64,000 nt of DNA, taken from positions 3,906,001-3,970,000 of the forward strand of contig NZ_AP024585.1 in assembly GCF_018323885.1 (NCBI RefSeq), read 5' to 3'. The stretch comes from Citrobacter amalonaticus (lineage in GTDB: Bacteria; Pseudomonadota; Gammaproteobacteria; Enterobacterales; Enterobacteriaceae). Shown piece by piece: positions 30,874-39,952 of the stretch; within the stretch, counting starts at the first letter, position 1; the number at the start of each line of letters is the position of its first letter. The position numbers and the translations under genes are program-made. The notes below the pieces were generated by a model that saw nothing but the letters and a program-made list of their open reading frames with translations, had not been told where the DNA came from and searched no databases.

Positions 30874-30939
30874 ATACAGGCCCAGATCGCCCTAAACCTT
30901 TTTCTCTCAAGGCCAGGGCGACTCTCTGAAGGAGGATTA

Positions 30940-31413
30940 ATGCGTTTCTTTGGCAAGCTTGTAGAACTGAGCGCAGCACTGGCACTGTTTATCCTGGTGA
31001 TAATGACCATTGCCGCCGTATTCATGCGCTATTTTGTCGGACAGCCCATTCAATGGACCGAGGAAATGTCCGGACTGCTGATGATTTGGGTAGTGATGTT
31101 GGGGGGCGTGGTGGCTGAGCGCGACCGGGCGCATCTGACGATTCCTTTTGTCGTCGATATGCTCCCGCATAAAATCAAACGCATTATTGCCTCGCTGGTT
31201 GCCGTGCTGTCCATCGGATTGCTGGTTTATATGGCCTGGCTGGGTTATCGACTGGCGGAAATGGCGCAGTACAAGGTCACGCAAATCTTAAAAGTGTCCT
31301 GGTTCTGGATTGATGTCGCCGTTCCGGTCGGTACCCTGGCAACGGCAGCGTACACGCTCTACTGGTTAATTAATGACGTTAAACAGGCCGATGTCGGTGA
31401 GGAAAAACAATGA
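30940..31413 (+). CDS. TRAP transporter small permease (DctQ)
   Basis: 157 residues, four predicted membrane helices. The family motif FVGQPIQWTEEMSGLLMIWV (E-E-x-x-G/R) lies near residue 30, and ERDRAHLTIPFVVDMLP follows. It forms the membrane complex with DctM. A strong ribosome site AAGGAGGA precedes the ATG. The stop overlaps the dctM start by 4 nt (ATGA). Confidence 0.92.
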   Translation: MRFFGKLVELSAALALFILVIMTIAAVFMRYFVGQPIQWTEEMSGLLMIWVVMLGGVVAERDRAHLTIPFVVDMLPHKIKRIIASLVAVLSIGLLVYMAWLGYRLAEMAQYKVTQILKVSWFWIDVAVPVGTLATAAYTLYWLINDVKQADVGEEKQ

Positions 31414-32681
31414 GCTGGTTATTAATTATTCCACTAATGATCGTGTGCTTATTTCTGAATATTCGTGTTTATCTGGCAATGTTTATCGGCATTATTGCCT
31501 ATTTCCTCTTCTTTTCCACGGTTCCGATTGAAATTGCGGTTCAGCGGTTGATTGCGCCAACCCAAAGCCCATCCCTGCTGGCAATACCCTTCTTTATCTT
31601 GTTGGGTACGCTGATGAGTTATACCGGTATTGCAGAACGTATCCTGCAGGTGGCGAATATTCTGGTCGGTAAAATGCGGGGTGGACTCGGTGTCGCTAAT
31701 ATTCTGGTCAGTACCATGATGGGAGGGGTCAGCGCCTCAAACCTGGCCGACGCAGCGATGCTGTCACGCATGATGGTCCCCGAGATGGAGCGTAAAGGCT
31801 ACAACCGCGCCTTTGCAGCGGCGATCACCGCCGGGGGATCGCTTGTCACCCCGATTATCCCACCGGGAATTGCCCTGATTATTTATGGGCTGGTGGCAGA
31901 CGTCTCCATCGGGAAAATGTTCATGGCTGGTCTGATTCCGGGCCTGCTCTGTGCGGTGTTGTTAATGTTTACGGTTTATCTGGTTGCCCGTAAAACCAAC
32001 GCTAAGCCCTCACGCGACACCTGGCCTACCGGTAAGGAAGCGCTCTTCTCGCTTGGGCAGGCATGGCCCGCTCTGTTTTTGATTTTTGCCGTCGTCGGGG
32101 GGATTCGCGCCAACATCTTCACCCCAACAGAAGCCGGTGCGGCAGCGGTACTCATTGTGTTGATTATCGGTTTCTTCATTTATCGTCAAATGACTCTCGG
32201 CCATGTCGTGAAAGCGCTGGGAGAAACGGCACGGGCAACGGCATCGGTCATGTTAGTCATCATGGCAAGTGCCGCGCTCGGTTGGATCTTCTCAATGGAA
32301 CATGCTGGCGTCGCGGTGGCGAACTTTGTCACGACGCTGACAGAAAACAAATACATATTCCTGTTAATTATCAATATTCTTTTGCTAACACTGGGGATGT
32401 TTCTTGAAGGGAATGCCATTCTGCTGATTCTGGTTCCCTTGCTTAAACCTGTCGTGGCGCATTTTGGAATCGACCCGGTACACTTCGGTATCATCATGAT
32501 TTTCAACCTTTCTATTGGCGCCTTCACGCCGCCGGTTGGCACCGTCATGTTACTGGTCTGCAATATTACGCAGGTTTCCGTCGGTCAGTTTTTCCGCCAG
32601 TCTCTACCGTTACTGGGTACCTTGTTACTCATGCTGATGTTGGTGACCTACATACCGGCTATTTCGTTATTTCTCGTCTAA
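31410..32681 (+). CDS. TRAP transporter large permease (DctM)
   Basis: 423 residues with about 12 hydrophobic segments. DctM signatures include PFFILLGTLMSYTGIAERIL near residue 55, MMGGVSASNLADAAMLSRMM near 105, and GGSLVTPIIPPGIALIIYGL near 140. It is the sodium-driven transport subunit of the tripartite system. Start overlaps dctQ by 4 nt, showing coupled translation. A strong terminator lies 18 nt after its stop, closing the TRAP unit before the unrelated acetyltransferase gene. Confidence 0.93.
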   Translation: MSWLLIIPLMIVCLFLNIRVYLAMFIGIIAYFLFFSTVPIEIAVQRLIAPTQSPSLLAIPFFILLGTLMSYTGIAERILQVANILVGKMRGGLGVANILVSTMMGGVSASNLADAAMLSRMMVPEMERKGYNRAFAAAITAGGSLVTPIIPPGIALIIYGLVADVSIGKMFMAGLIPGLLCAVLLMFTVYLVARKTNAKPSRDTWPTGKEALFSLGQAWPALFLIFAVVGGIRANIFTPTEAGAAAVLIVLIIGFFIYRQMTLGHVVKALGETARATASVMLVIMASAALGWIFSMEHAGVAVANFVTTLTENKYIFLLIINILLLTLGMFLEGNAILLILVPLLKPVVAHFGIDPVHFGIIMIFNLSIGAFTPPVGTVMLLVCNITQVSVGQFFRQSLPLLGTLLLMLMLVTYIPAISLFLV

Positions 32682-32698
32682 CCTGTTAATCCCATAGT

Positions 32699-32720
32699 GT
32701 CCCCGCTCGCGGGGACTTTT
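32699..32720 (+). terminator. Intrinsic terminator after the TRAP operon
   Basis: Perfect 7-bp stem GTCCCCG/CGGGGAC with a CTCG loop, then TTTT. Confidence 0.85.
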
Positions 32721-32779
32721 CCCTGTGACCGGACAGCGCGTTATACTGCCCTCATTGTCACCTTATTCCCGGTATCGTT

Positions 32780-33295
32780 ATGCACATTACGGTTCGCCCC
32801 ACTACACTGGCAGACGCTGCCGTTCTGCCTGCGATTGAACGCTCAGCAGGACAGCGTTTTTTAACGGTGCCTGCGCTGGCATGGATCGCGGACGATCACA
32901 TTGTTAGTGCGGAACTGCACCGTGAATATGCCGCTAAAGGATTGAGTTGGCTGGCGCTGGTTGACGATCGGCCCGTTGGATTTCTGCTGGGCGAAGCGAT
33001 GGAGACGTCGCTGTATATTGCCGAATTTTCGCTGCATCTGGCGTGGCAGGGTAAAGGCATTGGCCGCCAGTTAATCAACACCGTCGCGCAATGGGCGTGT
33101 GAGCAGGGCTTTACCTCCCTGACGCTCACCACGTTTCGCCATGTTGCCTGGAACGCACCGCTGTATCAACATCTGGGATTTGAAATACTGGAAGAGAACG
33201 CGTTGCCGGCGGCATTACGCCAGAAGCGAGAGGAAGAAACGGCGCATGGCATCCCTTTTGAATCGCGTTGTGCCATGCGCCTGATGCTTAATTAA
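32780..33295 (+). CDS. GNAT-family N-acetyltransferase
   Basis: 171 residues. The acetyl-CoA-binding motif A is [20 protein letters not shown] near residue 88 (Q-x-x-G-x-G), followed by [20 protein letters not shown], the motif B region. Cytoplasmic and without further domains; the substrate cannot be told from the sequence. It is a single gene between the TRAP terminator and tsr, and its stop overlaps the convergent tsr stop by 4 nt. I do not recall it at this position in E. coli K-12. Confidence 0.9.
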   Translation: MHITVRPTTLADAAVLPAIERSAGQRFLTVPALAWIADDHIVSAELHREYAAKGLSWLALVDDRPVGFLLGEAMETSLYIAEFSLHLAWQGKGIGRQLINTVAQWACEQGFTSLTLTTFRHVAWNAPLYQHLGFEILEENALPAALRQKREEETAHGIPFESRCAMRLMLN

Positions 33296-34956
33296 AACGT
33301 TTCCCAGTTATCCCCGGTTTCCGCTACAGCGGCTTTACGCGGTTGAACCGTTGTGGAAACGGACTTCACGCTGGCAACGTCACGCGCACGCTGCTGTTCC
33401 TGCTGGATACGAAACACGGCGACGGCCTGCGTCAGACGGCTGGCCTGCTCTTCCAGCGCCGCAGCGGCGGCGGCTGACTCTTCCACCAGCGAGGCGTTCT
33501 GCTGAGTTACGCGATCCATTTCCGCCACGGCCAGACCGACCTGGTCAATCCCACGGCTTTGCTCATCGGAAGCCGACGCGATTTCGCCCATGATGTCGGT
33601 CACGCGGGTTACCGCATTCACAATCTCATCCATGGTTTCACCGGCGCTTTCTACCAGCGTAGAACCGACGTCAACACGGCTCACGGAGTCTTCAATCAGG
33701 CTCTTGATCTCGCGCGCTGCCTGCGCACTGCGCTGCGCGAGGTTACGTACTTCACCGGCAACCACCGCAAAGCCGCGTCCCTGTTCACCTGCACGTGCCG
33801 CTTCGACCGCTGCGTTCAGCGCCAGAATGTTGGTCTGGAAGGCAATGCCGTCGATCACGCTGATAATGTCAGCAATTTTCTGTGAACTGGAGGCGATATC
33901 GCGCATGGTTTGCACCACGTTATCCACCACTTTTCCGCCTTTTTGCGCCGTTTCGGACGCGCTCAGCGCCAGATGGCTGGCCTGACGGGCGTTTTCGGCG
34001 TTCTGCTTAACGGTCGCCGTCAACTCTTCCATGCTCGCCGCCGTCTCTTCCAGAGAGGCCGCCTGCTGCTCGGTACGGGAAGAGAGATCGTTGTTACCCA
34101 TCGCGATTTCGCTGGCGCCGCTGTAAATGGCGTTCGCGCCGTTACGCACATCGCCCACGGTACGCACCAGTTCACCCTGCATGTGGCGCAGGCTTTCCGC
34201 CAGTTGGCCCATTTCATTGGTGCCTTCTACATCAATCCGCTTCACCAGATCGCCGCTGGCAATGTGACGAATGCTCGCGATCAGGCGGTTCATTGGCGCG
34301 ATCAGCGACAGTTTGATGCCAAACCAGACGGCAATAATGACCACCAGCACCGCTAACAACACGCTGCCCAGAACCCACATCGCCTGGCTGTAAGAGCTGT
34401 TGTTGTCCTCTACCGCCAGGTCATACAGACGGTCGTTCTGTTGCAAGTAGTTCACATACTGCTTCTCAAAACCATCCTGATACCCCTGGGTTGGCTGATC
34501 GAAAAACTCGTTGATTTTCCCGGCCCCCAGCAACTGGATCAGTTCGGCTAACGCGTTGTGATAGATATCGTAATTGCGTTTAATTTCCGCCGATGCCGCT
34601 TCACTTTGACGTGGGTCACGCGGTAACGCTTCATAGTCCGCCCAGTTTTTCTCCGCCTGTTTCAAAGAGGCGCTGGCAATCTGCATCAGCTCCGCAACGG
34701 TCGCGCCGCTGCCGATATTGTTCTGATCCATCATGTAGCGGATACCCGCACGGTTAAGGGTGTTACGCGTTTGCAGCAGAGCCACCCAACTGCCGTTCAG
34801 CGTAGACTGCTGCTGGCGAATAGTTTGCAGAACGGTGAAATTCTCTTTGTCATTTTTCAATGCGTTAAAGAACAAACCGCCCGAAGTGAGTTGTAAAAGG
34901 CCAAATAAAGCCAGAACCAGCAATAAGCTGGTCACAATCTTGATACGTTTTAACAT
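33292..34956 (-). CDS. tsr: Serine chemoreceptor Tsr (methyl-accepting chemotaxis protein)
   Basis: 554 residues from the ATG at 34956 ([20 protein letters not shown]); the longer frame would cross the promoter. Layout: TM1 about 7-30, periplasmic four-helix ligand domain 31-190 with the conserved [10 protein letters not shown] ligand region, TM2 about 192-212, HAMP about 215-267, then the long cytoplasmic coiled-coil hairpin with its tip [20 protein letters not shown]. The C-terminus is NWETF, the pentapeptide that tethers CheR and CheB. It senses L-serine and other cues. Transcribed from a sigma-28 promoter. Confidence 0.96.
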   Translation of the reverse strand: MLKRIKIVTSLLLVLALFGLLQLTSGGLFFNALKNDKENFTVLQTIRQQQSTLNGSWVALLQTRNTLNRAGIRYMMDQNNIGSGATVAELMQIASASLKQAEKNWADYEALPRDPRQSEAASAEIKRNYDIYHNALAELIQLLGAGKINEFFDQPTQGYQDGFEKQYVNYLQQNDRLYDLAVEDNNSSYSQAMWVLGSVLLAVLVVIIAVWFGIKLSLIAPMNRLIASIRHIASGDLVKRIDVEGTNEMGQLAESLRHMQGELVRTVGDVRNGANAIYSGASEIAMGNNDLSSRTEQQAASLEETAASMEELTATVKQNAENARQASHLALSASETAQKGGKVVDNVVQTMRDIASSSQKIADIISVIDGIAFQTNILALNAAVEAARAGEQGRGFAVVAGEVRNLAQRSAQAAREIKSLIEDSVSRVDVGSTLVESAGETMDEIVNAVTRVTDIMGEIASASDEQSRGIDQVGLAVAEMDRVTQQNASLVEESAAAAAALEEQASRLTQAVAVFRIQQEQQRARDVASVKSVSTTVQPRKAAVAETGDNWETF

Positions 34957-34987
34957 GTTTTCTCTTTCCGCTAGACAGATACTCTGG

Positions 34988-35014
34988 TTGTCGGCCTGGA
35001 ACGAGAAAACTTTA
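34988..35014 (-). promoter_or_regulatory. Sigma-28 (FliA) promoter of tsr
   Basis: On the minus strand TAAAGTTT (35014-35007), an 11-bp spacer, and GCCGACAA (34995-34988) match the FliA consensus TAAAGTTT-N11-GCCGATAA at all but one base. The tsr ATG is 32 nt downstream. Confidence 0.92.
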
Positions 35015-35121
35015 TGCAATCGCGAGGGGTATCACAGGAAATTTGTTCAATTAACTGGCAAAAAATGCGATTACCCTCTACCCGAACGGGAATCAGGCGA
35101 GGATGCCTCGCCCGTTCTGCC

Positions 35122-36129
35122 TTATCTCAGTGCGGAAATGTCCTCAAACAGGGAACGGGTAATCGTCACCCCTTCCAGCAACGATTTCTCACGCGAACTG
35201 AAGCGTCTTTCTCCTGGTAAGCGTGCGCCTTGCTCTTGCATTGCGGCAAACAGGGTTTCGGCGCGATCCAGATGATGATGCGCCTCATCCCCGAGGAACC
35301 GGGACGGGTCAAGTGCCAGAATCAGCTCGCCGCCGTATGGCAGACCGCCTGCCCCCTCATCCCAGGCCAGCGATTCCGCACTGGTCATATCACCGATGAG
35401 CGGCCCTGCCAGCAGTTCAACCATTGCCGCAAACGCCGAGCCCTTGTGTCCGCCAAAGGTCAGCATCGCGCCATTTAATACCGCCTGCGGATCGGTTGAC
35501 GGTCGCCCTTCGCTGTCGATACCCCACCCTTCCGGAATCGCTTTTCCAGCTCGCAGATGCAACTGGATCTCGCCGCGCGCCGCCGCGCTGGTCGCCATAT
35601 CAAAAATGTAAGGCGGTTTGCCTTTGCGCGGCCAGCCAAACGCGATGGGATTAGTGCCAAACAGCGGACGCGTACCGCCTGACGGTGCGACCCAGGCGTG
35701 ACTTGGCGTACAGGCGTAGCCCACCAGTCCGGCGTCCGTCAGAGGTTCAATATCTGCAAATAATGCGGAAAAGTGAACGCAGCGGTTGATCGCCAGCGCC
35801 GCAATTCCGCATGCGCTGGCTTTACTGATGAGCAACGGCAGCGCCTGTTCATAGGCCACCAGCGAGAACGCGCCGCCAGCATCTGCTTTGACGATAGCGG
35901 GCGCCTGATCGAAAATCTGCGGACGGGCATCAGCGGAGACTTTTCCTTTACGCAGGGTCTCGACGATCCCCAGCAAGCGCCATAACCCGTGAGACACGCA
36001 GCCGTCGCGCTCGCCCGCCGTCACATTGCGCGCGATAGCATCCGCATGTTCCGCGCTAAAGCCGTTGCTGCTCAGCACCTCACGCGCCAGCGTGTAAGCC
36101 TCAGATAAAGTGAGGTTTACTGTTTCCAT
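35122..36129 (-). CDS. Ldh2/malate-lactate dehydrogenase-family NAD(P)H oxidoreductase
   Basis: 335 residues from the ATG at 36129 (METVNLTLSEAYTLAREVLS), with AAGGAGAA ideally placed; the 16-codon longer frame is unneeded. Features of the type-2 malate/L-lactate dehydrogenase family: ERDGCVSHGLWRL near residue 37 with the catalytic histidine, NPIAFGWPRKGKPPYIFDMA near 155, GGHKGSAFAAMVELLAG near 222. Members include ketimine reductases (delta-1-piperideine-2-carboxylate/pyrroline-2-carboxylate reductase, DpkA) and sugar-acid dehydrogenases. The exact substrate is open; a ketimine reductase is my best guess. Divergent from btsT across a 296-nt regulatory region. Confidence 0.86.
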   Translation of the reverse strand: METVNLTLSEAYTLAREVLSSNGFSAEHADAIARNVTAGERDGCVSHGLWRLLGIVETLRKGKVSADARPQIFDQAPAIVKADAGGAFSLVAYEQALPLLISKASACGIAALAINRCVHFSALFADIEPLTDAGLVGYACTPSHAWVAPSGGTRPLFGTNPIAFGWPRKGKPPYIFDMATSAAARGEIQLHLRAGKAIPEGWGIDSEGRPSTDPQAVLNGAMLTFGGHKGSAFAAMVELLAGPLIGDMTSAESLAWDEGAGGLPYGGELILALDPSRFLGDEAHHHLDRAETLFAAMQEQGARLPGERRFSSREKSLLEGVTITRSLFEDISALR

Positions 36130-36199
36130 GTTGTTCTCCTTATGATGTTGTCGGCAATAAGCGTAGTCGGTATTCACCCTTCGTTGGCGGATTTTTCTT

Positions 36200-36215
36200 T
36201 GTGATCTCAGTCACA
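36200..36215. promoter_or_regulatory. CRP site in the btsT upstream region
   Basis: TGTGATCTCAGTCACA matches the TGTGA-N6-TCACA consensus perfectly. It lies 210 nt upstream of btsT and about 71 nt upstream of the divergent dehydrogenase start. Confidence 0.82.
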
Positions 36216-36243
36216 TAATATTTACCGCCCGGCGATCCTCTTT

Positions 36244-36291
36244 ACCGCTTACTGACACTTCTGACCGCTTAACTCACCATTTGACCGCTCA
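36244..36291 (+). promoter_or_regulatory. Three BtsR-like direct repeats upstream of btsT
   Basis: ACCGCTTA (36244-36251), ACCGCTTA (36264-36271) and ACCGCTCA (36284-36291) match the ACC(G/A)CT(C/T)A motif known for the response regulator BtsR (YehT) at the E. coli yjiY promoter. They repeat with an exact 20-bp period. Two copies are the described minimum; a third is present here. Confidence 0.8.
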
Positions 36292-36425
36292 CTTATTTAC
36301 CTTACTTTACACGCGCGACTCTCTGGCAAGATCGTCACCAACATAGCAGTCAAATTACCTCTTCAAACGCAACCCAAACCAAACGGCTTCGGCCAATTAT
36401 TCATCTTATAAAACCAGGTTTTACT

Positions 36426-38576
36426 ATGGATACGAAAAAGATATTCAAGCACATACCCTGGGTGATCCTCGGGATCATCGGGGCATTCTGCCTCTCGGTT
36501 GTCGCCTTACGCCGGGGTGAACACGTCAGCGCCCTGTGGATCGTGGTCGCTTCCGTGTCGGTATATCTGGTGGCTTACCGCTACTACAGCCTGTACATCG
36601 CCCAGAAGGTGATGAAGCTCGACCCTACACGTTCGACACCTGCGGTCATCAATAACGATGGCCTGAACTACGTTCCGACCAACCGCTATGTCCTGTTCGG
36701 ACACCACTTTGCCGCAATCGCGGGCGCTGGTCCGCTGGTCGGTCCGGTTCTGGCAGCGCAGATGGGTTACCTGCCTGGTACCCTGTGGCTGTTGGCGGGT
36801 GTGGTGCTGGCGGGTGCGGTCCAGGACTTCATGGTGCTGTTTATCTCTTCTCGCCGTAACGGCGCGTCGCTTGGCGAGATGATTAAAGAAGAGATGGGCT
36901 CCGTGCCGGGGACCATTGCCCTGTTTGGCTGCTTCTTAATTATGATCATCATCCTCGCGGTACTGGCGCTGATCGTCGTAAAAGCGCTGGCAGAAAGCCC
37001 GTGGGGGGTCTTCACCGTTTGCTCCACCGTACCTATCGCGCTGTTCATGGGGATCTACATGCGCTTCCTGCGTCCGGGGCGTGTGGGTGAAGTGTCGGTG
37101 ATTGGTATTGTTCTGCTGGTCGCGTCTATTTACTTCGGCGGCGTGATTGCTCACGACCCGTACTGGGGCCCGGCGCTGACCTTTAAAGACACCACCATTA
37201 CCTTTGCACTGATCGGCTATGCGTTCGTTTCTGCACTGCTGCCAGTATGGCTGATCCTCGCTCCACGCGACTATCTGGCCACCTTCCTGAAAATCGGCGT
37301 GATCGTCGGCCTGGCGCTGGGTATCGTGATCCTCAACCCAGAGCTGAAAATGCCGGCCATGACCCAGTACATCGATGGTACCGGTCCGCTGTGGAAAGGT
37401 GCGCTGTTCCCGTTCCTGTTCATTACCATCGCCTGTGGTGCGGTCTCTGGCTTCCACGCCCTGATCTCTTCCGGTACCACGCCGAAACTGCTGGCCTGTG
37501 AAACAGACGCCCGCTTCATCGGTTACGGCGCGATGCTGATGGAATCCTTCGTGGCGATCATGGCGCTGGTTGCGGCGTCCATTATCGAACCGGGCCTCTA
37601 CTTTGCGATGAACACCCCGCCGGCAGGCCTGGGCATTACCATGCCGAACCTGCATGAAATGGGGGGTGAGAACGCGCCGCTGATTATGGCACAGTTGAAA
37701 GACGTGACCGCGCATGCGGCGGCAACCGTCAGTTCCTGGGGCTTCGTGATTTCGCCAGAGCAGATCCTGCAAACGGCGAAAGACATCGGCGAACCGTCCG
37801 TTCTGAACCGTGCTGGTGGTGCACCGACGCTGGCGGTAGGTATCGCGCACGTGTTCCACAAAGTGTTGCCGATGGCGGACATGGGCTTCTGGTACCACTT
37901 CGGTATTCTGTTTGAAGCGCTGTTCATCCTGACCGCGCTGGATGCCGGTACCCGTTCTGGTCGCTTTATGTTGCAAGACCTGCTGGGTAACTTCGTTCCG
38001 TTCCTGAAGAAAACCGACTCTCTGGTTGCCGGTATCATCGGTACGGCGGGCTGCGTGGGTCTGTGGGGTTACCTGCTGTATCAGGGCGTGGTCGATCCGC
38101 TGGGCGGCGTGAAGAGCCTGTGGCCTCTGTTCGGTATCTCTAACCAGATGCTGGCAGCCGTGGCGCTGGTTCTGGGTACCGTGGTACTGATTAAAATGCA
38201 GCGCACCAAATACATCTGGGTGACCGTTATCCCGGCAGTATGGCTGCTGATCTGCACCACCTGGGCGCTGGGCCTGAAACTGTTCAGCTCCAACCCGCAG
38301 ATGGAAGGCTTCTTCTACATGGCTAACCAGTACAAAGAGAAGATTGCCAACGGCGGCGAACTGACCGCACAACAGATTGCTAACATGAATCACATCGTTG
38401 TGAACAACTACACCAACGCCGGCCTGAGTATTCTGTTCCTGGTGGTGGTGTACAGCATCATCTTCTATGGTTTCAAAACCTGGATGAATGTGCGCAACGT
38501 CGACAAGCGTACCGATAAAGAAACACCGTACGTTCCGATTCCTGAAGGCGGCGTGAAGACCTCTTCACATCACTAA
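36426..38576 (+). CDS. btsT: Pyruvate/proton symporter BtsT (CstA family)
   Basis: 716 residues, the E. coli YjiY length. Many membrane helices; CstA-family blocks include YVPTNRYVLFGHHFAAIAGA near residue 77 and GPLVGPVLAAQMGYLPGTLW directly after, then HALISSGTTPKLLACETDAR near 343. It imports pyruvate with protons and is induced by the BtsS/BtsR two-component system in nutrient-poor conditions; three BtsR-like repeats and a CRP site lie upstream. Downstream, after a REP pair, follow yjiX and yjiA, the usual partners of CstA-type transporters. Confidence 0.96.
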   Translation: MDTKKIFKHIPWVILGIIGAFCLSVVALRRGEHVSALWIVVASVSVYLVAYRYYSLYIAQKVMKLDPTRSTPAVINNDGLNYVPTNRYVLFGHHFAAIAGAGPLVGPVLAAQMGYLPGTLWLLAGVVLAGAVQDFMVLFISSRRNGASLGEMIKEEMGSVPGTIALFGCFLIMIIILAVLALIVVKALAESPWGVFTVCSTVPIALFMGIYMRFLRPGRVGEVSVIGIVLLVASIYFGGVIAHDPYWGPALTFKDTTITFALIGYAFVSALLPVWLILAPRDYLATFLKIGVIVGLALGIVILNPELKMPAMTQYIDGTGPLWKGALFPFLFITIACGAVSGFHALISSGTTPKLLACETDARFIGYGAMLMESFVAIMALVAASIIEPGLYFAMNTPPAGLGITMPNLHEMGGENAPLIMAQLKDVTAHAAATVSSWGFVISPEQILQTAKDIGEPSVLNRAGGAPTLAVGIAHVFHKVLPMADMGFWYHFGILFEALFILTALDAGTRSGRFMLQDLLGNFVPFLKKTDSLVAGIIGTAGCVGLWGYLLYQGVVDPLGGVKSLWPLFGISNQMLAAVALVLGTVVLIKMQRTKYIWVTVIPAVWLLICTTWALGLKLFSSNPQMEGFFYMANQYKEKIANGGELTAQQIANMNHIVVNNYTNAGLSILFLVVVYSIIFYGFKTWMNVRNVDKRTDKETPYVPIPEGGVKTSSHH

Positions 38577-38578
38577 GC

Positions 38579-38662
38579 TGATGCCGGGTAACGCTTCGCG
38601 TACCCGGCCTACAAAATGCTTTAAGCGTAGGCCGGATAAGGCGAAAGCCGTCATCCGGCTTT
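38579..38662. repeat. Pair of REP elements (BIME) between btsT and yjiX
   Basis: Two facing REP units: GATGCCGGGTAACGCTTCGC with GTACCCGGCCTAC at 38580-38612, and GCGTAGGCCGGATAAGGC with its GCCGTCATCCGGC arm at 38625-38661. They probably shield btsT mRNA and may reduce yjiX expression. Confidence 0.85.
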
Positions 38663-38683
38663 AATCATTCACGAGGCGGCACA

Positions 38684-38887
38684 ATGTTTGGTAACTTAGG
38701 TCAGGCAAAAAAATATCTCGGCCAGGCGGCAAAGATGTTGATTGGTATTCCAGACTACGACAACTATGTCGAGCATATGCAAACCAACCATCCGGACAAG
38801 CCGTACATGAGCTATGAAGAATTCTTCCGCGAGCGCCAGCAGGCGCGCTACGGCGGCGACGGTAAAGGCGGCATGCGCTGCTGTTAG
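38684..38887 (+). CDS. yjiX: YbdD/YjiX-family small protein
   Basis: 67 residues. Family hallmarks are [19 protein letters not shown] near residue 21 and [17 protein letters not shown], ending GGMRCC with a terminal cysteine pair. These small proteins travel with CstA-type pyruvate transporters (YbdD with CstA, YjiX with BtsT) and have been proposed to assist transport. Twelve nucleotides before yjiA. Confidence 0.95.
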   Translation: MFGNLGQAKKYLGQAAKMLIGIPDYDNYVEHMQTNHPDKPYMSYEEFFRERQQARYGGDGKGGMRCC

Positions 38888-38899
38888 AAGGAGAAGTGA

Positions 38900-39859
38900 A
38901 TGACCCCGATTGCAGTCACCCTACTCACCGGTTTTCTTGGCGCAGGTAAAACCACCCTGCTACGCCACATCCTCAACGAAGAACACGGCTACAAGATTGC
39001 CGTTATCGAAAACGAATTCGGCGAAGTGTCCGTGGACGATCAGCTAATTGGCGATCGCGCCACGCAGATCAAAACCCTGACCAACGGCTGTATTTGCTGT
39101 ACACGCTCCAACGAGCTGGAAGACGCGCTGTTAGACCTGCTCGATAACCTCGATAAGGGCGCCATCAATTTTGATCGTCTGGTGATCGAGTGCACCGGCA
39201 TGGCCGACCCCGGCCCGATTATTCAAACCTTTTTCTCCCACGACGTGATTTGTCAGCGCTATCTGCTGGACGGCGTGATTGCGCTGGTTGATTCGGTCCA
39301 TGCCGATGAGCAAATGAACCAGTTCACCATTGCGCAGTCGCAGGTCGGCTATGCTGATCGCATTCTGCTGACTAAAACCGACGTCGCTGGCGAAAGTGAA
39401 AAGCTTCGCGAACGTCTGGCGCGCATCAACGCCCGCGCCCCGGTGTATACCGTTACGCACGGCGATATCGATCTTTCTCTGCTATTCGACACCAATGGCT
39501 TTATGCTGGAAGAGAACGTCGTCAGCGCCAAACCGCGCTTTCACTTTATCGCCGACAAGCAGAACGATATCTCTTCCATTGTGGTGGAACTGGATTACCC
39601 TGTGGATATCGGCGACGTCTCCCGCGTGATGGAAAACCTGCTGCTGGAATCCGCCGAAAAACTGCTGCGTTACAAAGGTATGCTGTGGATTGAAGGCGAA
39701 CCGAACCGTCTGCTGTTCCAGGGGGTGCAACGCCTGTACAGTGCCGACTGGGACCGCCCGTGGGGCGACGAACAACCGCACAGCACGCTGGTGTTTATCG
39801 GCATTCAGTTGCCGGAAGACGACATCAGAGCCGCCTTTGCGGGGCTGAAGAAGTCGTGA
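38900..39859 (+). CDS. yjiA: COG0523 metal-binding GTPase YjiA
   Basis: 319 residues. P-loop GFLGAGKTT at residues 11-19, the CxCC metal motif NGCICC with C64, C66 and C67, and the C-terminal domain with KGMLWIEGEPNRLLFQGVQR. COG0523 GTPases are metallochaperones; YjiA binds zinc and other transition metals in vitro, and its client is not known. It forms a unit with yjiX (strong ribosome site AGAAGGAG). The REP pair downstream marks the operon end. Confidence 0.95.
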   Translation: MTPIAVTLLTGFLGAGKTTLLRHILNEEHGYKIAVIENEFGEVSVDDQLIGDRATQIKTLTNGCICCTRSNELEDALLDLLDNLDKGAINFDRLVIECTGMADPGPIIQTFFSHDVICQRYLLDGVIALVDSVHADEQMNQFTIAQSQVGYADRILLTKTDVAGESEKLRERLARINARAPVYTVTHGDIDLSLLFDTNGFMLEENVVSAKPRFHFIADKQNDISSIVVELDYPVDIGDVSRVMENLLLESAEKLLRYKGMLWIEGEPNRLLFQGVQRLYSADWDRPWGDEQPHSTLVFIGIQLPEDDIRAAFAGLKKS

Positions 39860-39867
39860 TTCCCGTG

Positions 39868-39936
39868 CCCGATGGCGCTACGCTTATCGGGCGCCCTACC
39901 CCGTAGGCCGGATAAGGCAAAGCCGCCATCCGGCAT
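39868..39936. repeat. REP pair after yjiA
   Basis: CCCGATGGCGCTACGCTTAT-CGGGC (39868-39892) and GTAGGCCGGATAAGGC with its ATCCGGC partner arm (39903-39936) form facing REP units between the convergent yjiA and the DUF2955 gene. Confidence 0.82.
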
Positions 39937-39952
39937 TGGCTCGATAATCCCC

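Noticed and set aside
36936..38393. 485-codon open frame on the minus strand opposite btsT
   Set aside because: Antisense shadow of a strongly codon-biased membrane protein gene; sequence is His/Gln/Arg-rich with no family resemblance.
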